Shown in pieces: positions 27,448 through 36,200 of a stretch of DNA of 64,000 bases. Origin of the DNA: Mycobacterium sp. PS03-16 (lineage in GTDB: Bacteria > Actinomycetota > Actinomycetes > Mycobacteriales > Mycobacteriaceae). The first letter of the stretch is position 1. Each line of letters starts with the position of its first letter. The position numbers and the translations under genes are program-made. The stretch lies in assembly GCF_004570325.1 (NCBI RefSeq), contig NZ_SPQO01000003.1, forward strand, positions 124,001-188,000, given 5' to 3'. The notes beneath the pieces are model-generated. The model saw only the letters and a program-made list of their open reading frames with translations, made no database searches and was not told the DNA's origin.

Positions 27448-28803
27448 ATGACCGAACCCACTTTCGACAGCGACACCCGCGCGCGGCGCGGGCTGCGCGA
27501 ATCGGCCACCTTCGACCGCGCGACCATCGCCGGGATCCAGCGGGCCGCCGAGACCGGCATCTACGACATCCGCGGGTGGGGCGCCAAGCGCAAGCTGCCG
27601 CACTTCGACGACCTGCTGTTCCTGGGCGCCTCCATGTCCCGGTATCCGTTGGAGGGCTACCGCGAACGATGCGGCACCGACGTCGTGCTCGGCGGCCGGC
27701 ACGCCAAACATCCGCTACACCTGGATATCTCGGTGACGATCGCCGGGATGAGCTTCGGCGCGCTGTCCGGGCAGGCCAAGGAGGCGCTGGGCCGCGGCGC
27801 CAGTGAGGTGGGCACGTCGACCACCACCGGCGACGGCGGGATGACCCCCGAGGAGCGCGGGCAGAGCAAGAGCCTGGTCTACCAGTACCTGCCGTCGCGG
27901 TATGGTATGAACCCCGACGACCTGCGCAAGGCCGATGCGATCGAGGTGGTGCTCGGGCAGGGCGCCAAACCGGGCGGTGGCGGAATGCTGCTCGGCCAGA
28001 AGATCTCTGAACGCGTCGCCGGGATGCGCACCCTGCCGCAGGGCATCGACCAGCGCAGCGCGTGCCGGCACCCCGACTGGACTGGACCCGACGACCTGGC
28101 CATCAAGATCAGCGAGCTGCGGGAGCTGACCGACTGGGAGAAGCCGATCTACGTCAAGGTCGGCGCCACCCGCACCTACTACGACGTCAAACTCGCGGTG
28201 CACGCCGGCGCGGACGTCGTCGTCGTGGACGGCATGCAGGGCGGCACGGCCGCCACCCAGGACGTCTTCATCGAGCACGTCGGTGTCCCGACGCTGGCGG
28301 CCATCCCGCAGGCGGTGCAGGCGCTGTCCGAGCTCGGGATGCACCGCACCGGGGTGCAGCTGATCGTCTCCGGCGGCATCCGCACCGGGGCCGACGTGGC
28401 CAAGGCGCTGGCGCTGGGCGCCGACGCGGTCGCGATCGGCACCGCGGCGCTGATCGCGCTGGGCGACAACGACCCGAAGTATGCCGCGGAGTACGAGAAG
28501 CTGGGCAGCGCCGCCGGGTTCTACGACGACTTCCAGGACGGCCGCGACCCGGCGGGCATCAGCACCCAGGACCCGGAACTGGCCGCGCGGCTGGACCCGA
28601 TCGCGGCGGGCCGTCGCCTGGCCAACTACCTGCGCGTGCTCACCATGGAGGCCCAGACCATCGCCCGCGCGTGCGGCAAAGCCCATGTGCTGCACCTTGA
28701 ACCGGAGGACCTCGTCGCGCTCACCATCGAATCGGCCGCCATGGCGCGGATCCCGCTGGCCGGCACCACCTGGATTCCCGGGCTGACCGGAGCCGGGCTG
28801 TGA
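27448..28803 (+). CDS. FMN-binding glutamate-synthase-like subunit (MgsC/GlxD-like)
   Basis: It has 451 residues of the GltB FMN-binding barrel: ISVTIAGMSFGALSGQAKEA, GTSTTTGDGGM, QGAKPGGGGMLLGQKI, VVDGMQGGTAATQ and SGGIRTGADVAKALALGADAV. Together with the two preceding subunits it would form a three-subunit synthase, as in N-methylglutamate synthase (MgsABC). Where GltB has the 3Fe-4S segment CPVGVATQ, this protein has DPAGISTQ, so that cluster appears absent. Overlaps the next gene by 4 bases (GTGA). Confidence 0.83.
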   Translation: MTEPTFDSDTRARRGLRESATFDRATIAGIQRAAETGIYDIRGWGAKRKLPHFDDLLFLGASMSRYPLEGYRERCGTDVVLGGRHAKHPLHLDISVTIAGMSFGALSGQAKEALGRGASEVGTSTTTGDGGMTPEERGQSKSLVYQYLPSRYGMNPDDLRKADAIEVVLGQGAKPGGGGMLLGQKISERVAGMRTLPQGIDQRSACRHPDWTGPDDLAIKISELRELTDWEKPIYVKVGATRTYYDVKLAVHAGADVVVVDGMQGGTAATQDVFIEHVGVPTLAAIPQAVQALSELGMHRTGVQLIVSGGIRTGADVAKALALGADAVAIGTAALIALGDNDPKYAAEYEKLGSAAGFYDDFQDGRDPAGISTQDPELAARLDPIAAGRRLANYLRVLTMEAQTIARACGKAHVLHLEPEDLVALTIESAAMARIPLAGTTWIPGLTGAGL

Positions 28804-29987
28804 GCGAGACCGCCGGCGTCGTGATCGTCGGGGGCGGACTGGAGGGCGCCGCGGCGGCGTGGGCGCTCGCCGAGCGCGGTCACACCGACGTCACGGTGCT
28901 GGAGGCCAACACCGTCGGCTCGGGCATGACCGGCAAATCCAGCGGGATCGTCCGGTGCCACTACGGCGTCAGCTCACTGGCCGCCATGGCGACCGTCGGT
29001 CTGGAGGTGTTCGAGAAGGCCGACGACATCTTCGGCACCGACATCGGCTTCCGCCAGACCGGCTACGTCGTCGGCGTCAGCGACGCGAACGCCGAGAACA
29101 TGCGCAAATCGCTGGTCGCCCAACGCGCGGTCGGGGTCGAGACCGAGGAGATCGACCGCTCCGAGGTCGCGAAGATGTGGCCGTGGGCCGATCTGGAACC
29201 GTTCGGCGCGTTCGGCTGGGAGGCGCGCGGCGGTTACGGCGACGCCTACCAGACCGCACAGGCCTTCATCGTGTCGGCGCGGGCGGCCGGTGTCCGGCTG
29301 CGGCAGGGCTCCGAGGTTCGCGGCCTGCTCATCGACGGCGACCGGGTGCGCGGCGTGACGCTGGCCGACGGCAGTGAGATGCACGCCGACACCGTGGTGG
29401 TGGCCACCGGTGCATGGACGCGACCGTTCCTGCAGCCGTACGGCATCGACGTCCCGATCCAGGTGCACCGCGAACAGATCGTGATGGTGTCCCCGGGGAT
29501 CGAGCTGGGCGACGTGCCGGTGTTCTCCGATCTGGTGTCGCTGCAGTACGTGCGGCCCGACGTGAACTCGGAGATCCTGTTCGGCAACTCCGACCTGGCC
29601 GATCTGGAGATCGCCGACCCGGACCGCTACCTCAACCGGGCCGACGAGGCGTTCATCGACCTGACCGTCGACAAGATCAGCACCCGCTTCCCGGGGTTCA
29701 CCGACGCGTCGATCACCTCGAGTTACGCCGGCTGCTACGACGTCACCCCGGACTGGAACCCGGTGATCTCGCGCACCGGTGTCGACGGGCTCGTGGTCGC
29801 GGCGGGCTTCAGCGGCCACGGCTTCAAGATCGCGCCCGCGGTCGGCCGCCTGGTCGCCGACCTGGTGGTCGACGGATACAGCAACGACCCGCAGATCCCC
29901 GAATCCGACTTCCGGCTCACCCGCTTCGCCGAGGGCGACCTGCTCACGACCCGGTTTCCGTACGTGGGCGCGGGCGAGATGCGGTGA
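28800..29987 (+). CDS. FAD-dependent amine/amino-acid oxidoreductase (DAO family)
   Basis: It has 395 residues. The N-terminal dinucleotide motif VIVGGGLEGAAAAWALAERG (about 8-27) and the C-terminal VVAAGFSGHGFKIAPAVG match the D-amino-acid oxidase / sarcosine oxidase beta-subunit family. The GTG start overlaps the FMN subunit stop, so it belongs to the operon. In methylamine pathways this place is taken by the multi-subunit N-methylglutamate dehydrogenase; here a single chain may oxidise the N-alkyl amino acid. Exact substrate unknown. Confidence 0.8.
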   Translation: MSETAGVVIVGGGLEGAAAAWALAERGHTDVTVLEANTVGSGMTGKSSGIVRCHYGVSSLAAMATVGLEVFEKADDIFGTDIGFRQTGYVVGVSDANAENMRKSLVAQRAVGVETEEIDRSEVAKMWPWADLEPFGAFGWEARGGYGDAYQTAQAFIVSARAAGVRLRQGSEVRGLLIDGDRVRGVTLADGSEMHADTVVVATGAWTRPFLQPYGIDVPIQVHREQIVMVSPGIELGDVPVFSDLVSLQYVRPDVNSEILFGNSDLADLEIADPDRYLNRADEAFIDLTVDKISTRFPGFTDASITSSYAGCYDVTPDWNPVISRTGVDGLVVAAGFSGHGFKIAPAVGRLVADLVVDGYSNDPQIPESDFRLTRFAEGDLLTTRFPYVGAGEMR

Positions 29988-30006
29988 GCGGGTCGAACGC
30001 AACGGG

Positions 30007-30309
30007 CTAGGTGCTGATCCGGATGGTGCCGTCGACGTCGGCCACGCGGTATGAGCGCACCGACAGACCGCTGCCCGACACCTCGGCGCCGGTGCACAGG
30101 TCGTAGGCGTAGTTGTGCAGAGGGCACACCACCACGCGGTCGTCGGTCAGTCCGTCGGCCAGGGGGCCGCCGCGGTGCGGGCACACCGCGGCCAGTGCCC
30201 GCAGCGACCCGTCGCGCATCCGGTACACCGCCACCTGCTGATCGTCCACGGCGTACGTGCGGCCCTCGCCGACGGGGATCTCGTCGGTGCGGCCCACCTC
30301 GACGCTCAC
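30007..30309 (-). CDS. nirD: Nitrite reductase small subunit NirD
   Basis: It has 100 residues of Rieske-like fold. The CPHRGG and CPLHNYAYDL pairs form a potential 2Fe-2S site, which some NirD proteins lack. It partners NirB in NADH-dependent reduction of nitrite to ammonia in the cytoplasm. GTG overlaps the nirB stop (GTGA). Tail to tail with the FAD oxidoreductase, 19 bases apart. Confidence 0.9.
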   Translation of the reverse strand: MSVEVGRTDEIPVGEGRTYAVDDQQVAVYRMRDGSLRALAAVCPHRGGPLADGLTDDRVVVCPLHNYAYDLCTGAEVSGSGLSVRSYRVADVDGTIRIST

Positions 30310-32774
30310 CGCACCGGCACCTGGGGGAGCGGCAGCAGCGGCAGCGCCGAGCGGAACTGTCCTTCCGTCACCGGATCCCGGCCGTCGCGCCAGGGGTCGC
30401 GGTAGGCGTCGACGGAGCGCTGCATCCGCGCGTCGAGGTCTGCGGCGATCCCGTCGTGGTCCTCGACCACGATCTCGCGGATCCGGTCGATCCCGAGGCG
30501 CGGTACGAACGCGTACGTGCGTTCCAGCCAGTTCGCGGTTTCGCGGTAGTACTGCAGGAACCGCCCGGTCAGCGTCATCACCTCCGCCGGCGAGTCGACG
30601 GTGGCCAGCAGGTCGCCCTTGCGGACGTGGGCTCCCGCCGCACCGCCGACGTAGATCTCCCAGCGGCCACCCTCGATCGCGACCACGCCGAGGTCCTTGC
30701 ACAGCGCTTCGGCGCAGTTGCGCGGGCACCCGGTCACCGCGAGCTTCATCTTGGCCGGGCTGGACAATCCCTGGTAACGCTCCTCGATCGCGATGCCCAG
30801 CGCCGTCGAATCACCGACTCCGTAGCGGCAGAAGTCGGTGCCGACGCACGTCTTCACCGTGCGGAAGCTCTTGCCGTAGGCGTATCCCGACGGCATGTCC
30901 AGATCAGCCCATACCGCAGGCAGATCCTCCTTGCGCACCCCGAGCAGGTCGATGCGCTGGCCGCCGGTCAGCTTGATCATCGGGATCGCGTATCTGTCGG
31001 CGACGTCGGCGATCCGGCGCAGCTGCCAGGAACTGGTCACACCGCCCTTCATCTGTGGCACCACCGAGAACGTCCCGTCGCGCTGGATGTTCGCGTGCAC
31101 CCGGTCGTTGATGAACCGGGCGTCGCGTTCGTCGACGAACTCGTCGGCCCACATGGTCTCCAGCAGTGACGCCAACGCCATCTTGGAGCCGGCGTCCACC
31201 CTGCCGTGCGGAGCCAGCGCGGCGAACACCGAGGACACCGAGTGCAATTCGAGCTCCCGGATGTGCCTCATCAACGTCGGTTTGTCGTACGGCACGCCCG
31301 GCACGTACCACGACGCGGACGGATCCACCGTCACCGCATCGCCGGCCGCCCACTCGACGATCTGGCCCACCAGCTCCTTGCACGAGCCGCAGCCCTTGCC
31401 CGCCCTGGTCTTGGCCATCACGCCCGCCACCGAAGTGTCACCGTCGCGTACGCACCCCACGAGCGCACCCTTGCTGACACCGTTACAGTTGCACACCTGC
31501 GCGTCGTCGGCGAGTTCGGCGACGCCGACCTCGACGTCGGGGGTGCCGATGTCGAACATCAGCGACACCCGCTCGTCGGGCAGCGGTAGGCCGCTGTCGA
31601 ACGCCTGGGTCAGGAACGACACCTTGCTGACGTCGCCGAGCAGCGTCGCGCCGACCAGCTTGTTGTCGCGGATCACGATCGTCTTGTACACGCCGTGCCG
31701 TGGCTCGGAGTACTGCACGAACTCGTCGTCGGGCAGCTCGGGCGTCTTGATGCCCATCGAGGCGACGTCGACCCCGGCCACCTTCAGCTTCGTCGCGGTG
31801 CGCGACCCGTGGTAGGCGGCCGCGGGATCGGCGCCCGTCAGATGGGCGGCCAGCACGCCGGCCTGTTCCCACAGCGGTGCCACCAGCCCGTAGACCTGAC
31901 CGCGATGCTGGGCGCATTCGCCGACGACGTAGATGTGGTCGTCGTCCACCGAGCGCATGTGGTCGTCGACGACGATCGCGCGTTCGACGGTCAGCCCGGC
32001 ACGTTGGGCGAGGCCGACATTCGGCCGGATCCCCGCCGCGATCACCAGCATGTCGCAGGCGATCTCGCTGCCGTCGGCGAAGACGATGCCGCACAGCGCG
32101 CCCGCCTCGTCGGTGCGGACCTCGGTGGTGCGTCTGGCCATGTGCACGGTGATGCCGAGACGCTCCACCGAGCGCCGCAGAATCGCCCCCGCGGCGTCGT
32201 CGAGCTGGGCGTTCATCAGCACCGGCCCGGCGTGCACCACGTCGACGGCCAGGCCGCGGTTCTGCAGTCCACGCGCGGCTTCCAGGCCGAGCAGTCCGCC
32301 GCCGATCACCACCGCCTTGGTGCGGTGTTCGGCCTCGTAAATCATGCCCAGGCAGTCGTCCAGCGTCCGGAATCCGAACACCCCGTCGGTGAGCGTCTTG
32401 TCATCGGCCCACAGCCCCGTCATCGGCGGGAAGAAGGACCGGCTACCGGTGGCCAGGATGAGGTCGTCGTAACGAAGCACCGTGCCGTCGTCGGCGTGCA
32501 CGAGATGGGCGAACCGGTCGATCTTGACCACCCGCACCCCGGCCCGCAGATCGATGCCGTGGTCGGCGTACCAGTCGACGGGGTTCAGGTAGATCTCGGA
32601 GGTATCGTCGCTGCCTGCCAGCACATTCGACAGCAGGATGCGGTTGTAGTTGCCGTACGGTTCGTCGCCGAACACCGTGATCTCGAACAGAGCGCCACCA
32701 CCGCGGGACAGGACCTCCTCGATGGCGCGGACGCCGGCCATGCCGTTGCCGACCACCACCAGCCGTCGGGCCAT
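30306..32774 (-). CDS. nirB: NADH-dependent nitrite reductase large subunit NirB
   Basis: It has 822 residues. An FAD/NAD(P) disulfide-reductase-like module (about 1-400, VVGNGMAGVRAIEE and VVIGGGLLGLEAARG) is followed by a BFD-like 2Fe-2S domain (CNCNGVSKGAL and GCGSCKEL, about 425-465), then the ferredoxin-like and sirohaem/4Fe-4S domains with CVGTDFC (about 640) and CPRNC (about 680). It catalyses six-electron reduction of nitrite to ammonia. ATG overlaps the stop of the upstream small gene (TGATG). Confidence 0.95.
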   Translation of the reverse strand: MARRLVVVGNGMAGVRAIEEVLSRGGGALFEITVFGDEPYGNYNRILLSNVLAGSDDTSEIYLNPVDWYADHGIDLRAGVRVVKIDRFAHLVHADDGTVLRYDDLILATGSRSFFPPMTGLWADDKTLTDGVFGFRTLDDCLGMIYEAEHRTKAVVIGGGLLGLEAARGLQNRGLAVDVVHAGPVLMNAQLDDAAGAILRRSVERLGITVHMARRTTEVRTDEAGALCGIVFADGSEIACDMLVIAAGIRPNVGLAQRAGLTVERAIVVDDHMRSVDDDHIYVVGECAQHRGQVYGLVAPLWEQAGVLAAHLTGADPAAAYHGSRTATKLKVAGVDVASMGIKTPELPDDEFVQYSEPRHGVYKTIVIRDNKLVGATLLGDVSKVSFLTQAFDSGLPLPDERVSLMFDIGTPDVEVGVAELADDAQVCNCNGVSKGALVGCVRDGDTSVAGVMAKTRAGKGCGSCKELVGQIVEWAAGDAVTVDPSASWYVPGVPYDKPTLMRHIRELELHSVSSVFAALAPHGRVDAGSKMALASLLETMWADEFVDERDARFINDRVHANIQRDGTFSVVPQMKGGVTSSWQLRRIADVADRYAIPMIKLTGGQRIDLLGVRKEDLPAVWADLDMPSGYAYGKSFRTVKTCVGTDFCRYGVGDSTALGIAIEERYQGLSSPAKMKLAVTGCPRNCAEALCKDLGVVAIEGGRWEIYVGGAAGAHVRKGDLLATVDSPAEVMTLTGRFLQYYRETANWLERTYAFVPRLGIDRIREIVVEDHDGIAADLDARMQRSVDAYRDPWRDGRDPVTEGQFRSALPLLPLPQVPVR

Positions 32775-33127
32775 CAGATCTCCACCAGACCGAGATCGAC
32801 CACCACGGTGCCCGCACAGCCGACGGGGGCGGCGACGAACAACTCGAGCACCGTGTCGCCGAGGAGGTCCTCGACCACCCGCAGTGCCACATGGGTGGCC
32901 CCCTTGGCGGCGATCGGGAAGTACCGCATCGGCGTACCGTCGCGGTACAGCACCACGGTGATCATCTCGTCACTGGAGTTGCCGCCGCGGAAGTACACGG
33001 GCTGGGTCACCGAACCGGCGGGGACCACGTACCGCAGTGACGCGTCGACCGACATCGGTTTGTCCAGGCCGTTGCCCTCGAACTCGAAGGGACCCTGCAG
33101 GAATCGGGGAACGCTTCCATCGCTCAC
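32774..33127 (-). CDS. Conserved hypothetical protein, first gene of the nir operon
   Basis: It has 117 residues, no signal peptide or membrane segment, and no cysteine pattern for a cofactor. Predicted beta-rich: SLRYVVPAGSVTQPVYFRGG, MITVVLYRDG and GTVVVDLGLVEI. I do not recognise a named family. Its stop overlaps the nirB start (TGATG), so it is made with the nitrite reductase and may help its assembly, cofactor loading or protection. The GTG start at 33127 has only AAGG directly before it; the internal ATG at MSVDASL is an alternative. Confidence 0.65.
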   Translation of the reverse strand: MSDGSVPRFLQGPFEFEGNGLDKPMSVDASLRYVVPAGSVTQPVYFRGGNSSDEMITVVLYRDGTPMRYFPIAAKGATHVALRVVEDLLGDTVLELFVAAPVGCAGTVVVDLGLVEI

Positions 33128-33195
33128 CCTTGGCGACGGTAGGCAGCCGATGTTGCCGGGCCGTTTCCGCCGCGCTTCGTCTCGGGGTCGCGGCG

Positions 33196-33252
33196 GCTCA
33201 CGGCGCGGCTCCGGGTGCGGTGAGCAACCGTTTTCGTGCCGATAACGCTCAC
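33196..33252. promoter_or_regulatory. Repeated GCTCAC hexamers in the nir/nas divergent region
   Basis: GCTCAC occurs at 33196-33201 and 33247-33252 and in inverted orientation (GTGAGC) at 33220-33225; the two plus-strand copies are both followed by GG. The 163-base region must carry promoters for both the nirB operon and the nitrate reductase. No GlnR half-site with correct spacing was found (closest is off by one base at 33243-33258). Confidence 0.3.
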
Positions 33253-33290
33253 GGAAACACCCCGGAACACCACCCGCACACCATGGGCGC

Positions 33291-36200
33291 ATGGCGGTGA
33301 CCAGGACGGCGTGCTCCTACTGCGGGGTGGGCTGCGGTATCGAGGTGCACACCCGCGAGGACGGTGGGCGACCGGTGATCGCGCGGGTGGCCGGCGACCG
33401 GTTGCACCCCACCAATGCCGGGCGGCTGTGCACCAAGGGCGCCACGCACGCCGAGCTGATGGCGGCCGACGAGGGCAGGCTGACGTCGGCGCTGCTGCGC
33501 CCGGCGCGAGGCGAGGAGCCGGTTCTCCTCCCGGTCGACGATGCGATCGCCGAGGCCGGCCGCCGGCTACGCGCGACCGTCGACGAACACGGCCCCGACG
33601 CCGTCGCGCTGTACGTCTCCGGTCAGATGTCGCTCGAAAGTCAGTACCTGGCCACCAAACTCGCCAAGGGCTTCCTGCGCACCAAGTGGATGGAATCCAA
33701 CTCGCGACTGTGCATGGCCAGCGCGGCCACCGGCTACAAACAGTCCCTCGGCGCCGACGGACCGCCCGGCTCCTACACCGACATCGACGCCGCGAACCTG
33801 TTCCTGGTGATCGGCTCCAACATGGCCGACTGCCATCCGATCCTGTTCCTGCGCATGGCCGATCGGCTCAAGGCGGGAGGCGAACTCATCGTCGTCGACC
33901 CGCGGCGCACCGCCACCGCCGACCGCGCCGACCTGTTCCTGCAGATCCGGCCGGGCACCGACGTCGCGCTGCTCAACGGCCTGTTGCACCTGCTGGTCGA
34001 CAGCGGCGACATCGACGAGGACTTCATCGCCGCACACACCGAGGGCTGGGCCGCCATGCCGGAATTCCTCACCGGCTATCCGCCGGCCCGGGTGGCCGAG
34101 CTCACCGGTATCGCCGAGGCCGACCTGCGGCGGGCGGCCGGGATGATCGCCGACGCCGGCGACTGGATGACGCTGTGGGCGGTCGGGATGAACCAGAGCA
34201 CCCACGGCACCTGGAACACCAACGCCATCTGCAACCTGCACCTGGCCACCGGCGCGATCTGCCGGCCCGGCGCCGGGCCGCTGTCGCTGACCGGTCAGCC
34301 CAATGCGATGGGCGGGCGCGAGATGGGCTACATGGGACCGGGCCTGCCGGGGCAGCGCTCGGTGTTCTCGGCGGCCGACCGGGACTTCGTCGAACAGGCG
34401 TGGGGTCTGGCGCCCGGCACCATTCGCACCGACGTCGGCCCGGGTGCGGTCGACATGTTCGAGCGGATGGCCGCCGGGGAGATCAAGGCCTGCTGGATCA
34501 TCTGCACCAACCCGGTCGCGACCATGCCCAACCGCAAGACCACGATCGCCGGGCTGGAAGCCGCTGACCTGGTGCTGTGCCAGGACACCTACCGCGACAC
34601 CGCCACCACCCGCTACGCCGACGTGGTGCTGCCCGCCACGCTGTGGGCCGAAGCCGACGCGGTGATGGTGAACTCCGACCGCACCCTCACGCTGCTGCAG
34701 CAATCCGTACCGCCGGCCGGCCAGGCCAGGCCGGACTGGCAGCTGATCTGCCAGATCGCCGAGCAGCTCGGCTACGGCGAGCATTTCACGTACCGCGACA
34801 GTGCCGAGATCTTCGACGAGATCCGCACGTTCAGTAACCCGAACACCGGCTTCGACCTGCGCGGTGCCAGCTACGAGCGGCTGCGACAGACCCCGCTGCA
34901 GTGGCCGGTGCCGCCGTCCGGCCAGCCCGGCGGCGGCACCGAACGCCACCCGATCCGCTATCTCAACGACGGCGTCAGCCAGCACGACTTCGTCGACGCC
35001 GCCGGCCATCGGCCCCGCCTGGCGTTCCCGACACCGTCCCGTCGTGCGGTCTTTCACCCGCGGCCGCACATGGACGCCGCCGAACTGCCCGACGACGACT
35101 ACCCGATCATCCTCAACACCGGCCGCCTGCAACACCAGTGGCACACCATGACCAAGACCGGCCGCGTCGACAAACTCACCAAGCTGAACCCGGGCCCCCT
35201 GGTGGAGATCCACCCGGTCGACGCCGTCGCGTTGGGTGTCACAGACGGGGACACCGTCGAACTCGCGTCCCGGCGCGGCCGCGCGGCGCTGCCGGCCGTG
35301 GTGACCGACCGGGTGCGCCCGGGAAACTGCTTCGTGCCGTTCCATTGGAACGACGAACACGGCGAGTACCTGACCGTCAACGCGTTGACCAACGATGCGG
35401 TGGACCGGGATTCGCTGCAGCCGGAGTTCAAGGTGTGCGCGGTGCGGCTGCGGCCGATCAAGCCGCTCGGCGCGCCGGCGACCCACCCGTTGTCCTCGGC
35501 ACTCGGCCTCGAAGGGACCCGGACCCCGACGCTCACCGACGATGAGAAGCTCTATCTGGCAGCATTTCTCAATTCTGTGGGTGAGAGGCCGGCTGGAGTG
35601 CCGATGCTGCCGCCGCACGCCCCCGTGCGGCCCGCGGTGCGGCTGTGGATCGACGGTGCGCTGGCGGGGCGGTATTCGCGGGCCGAGGCCGCCCCGGCCG
35701 GGTCGCGTGCGACTGCGACCGGACCCCTGGTCCTGTGGGCGTCGCAGACCGGCAACGCCGAGGAAGTGGCCGGGCGGGTCGCCGAGAAGCTCGGTGGCGC
35801 AACGCTGGCCAACATGGACGACACCGCGCTGCCCGACCTCTCGGCCGCGCGCGACGTACTGGTGGTCACCAGCACCTTCGGCGACGGCGGACCTCCCGAC
35901 AACGGCACCGACTTCTGGCGACGGCTCGAGGACGCCGATGCTCCCGCCCTCGACGGCGTGCGCTACGCGGTGCTCGGCCTCGGCGACCGGTCCTACGACC
36001 GGTTCTGCGGCCACGCCCGCTCACTCGACGACCGGCTGGCCGCGCTCGGCGCGACGCGGCTGCGTGAACGCATCGAATGCGAGGCCCACGAGGCGGATCC
36101 GCAGGACCGCTGGGCCGACGACGTCGTCGCGCTGCTCGACGGCGCCGGGGAGTCCGCGCCGGTGCACGGCGGCGTCACCACCCTTGCGCGGCCGGGGACG

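Noticed and set aside
33128..33290. GlnR box in the nir/nas divergent region
   Set aside because: The best candidate (TAAC then GGAAAC, 33243-33258) has ten instead of nine bases between the AC steps; not claimed.
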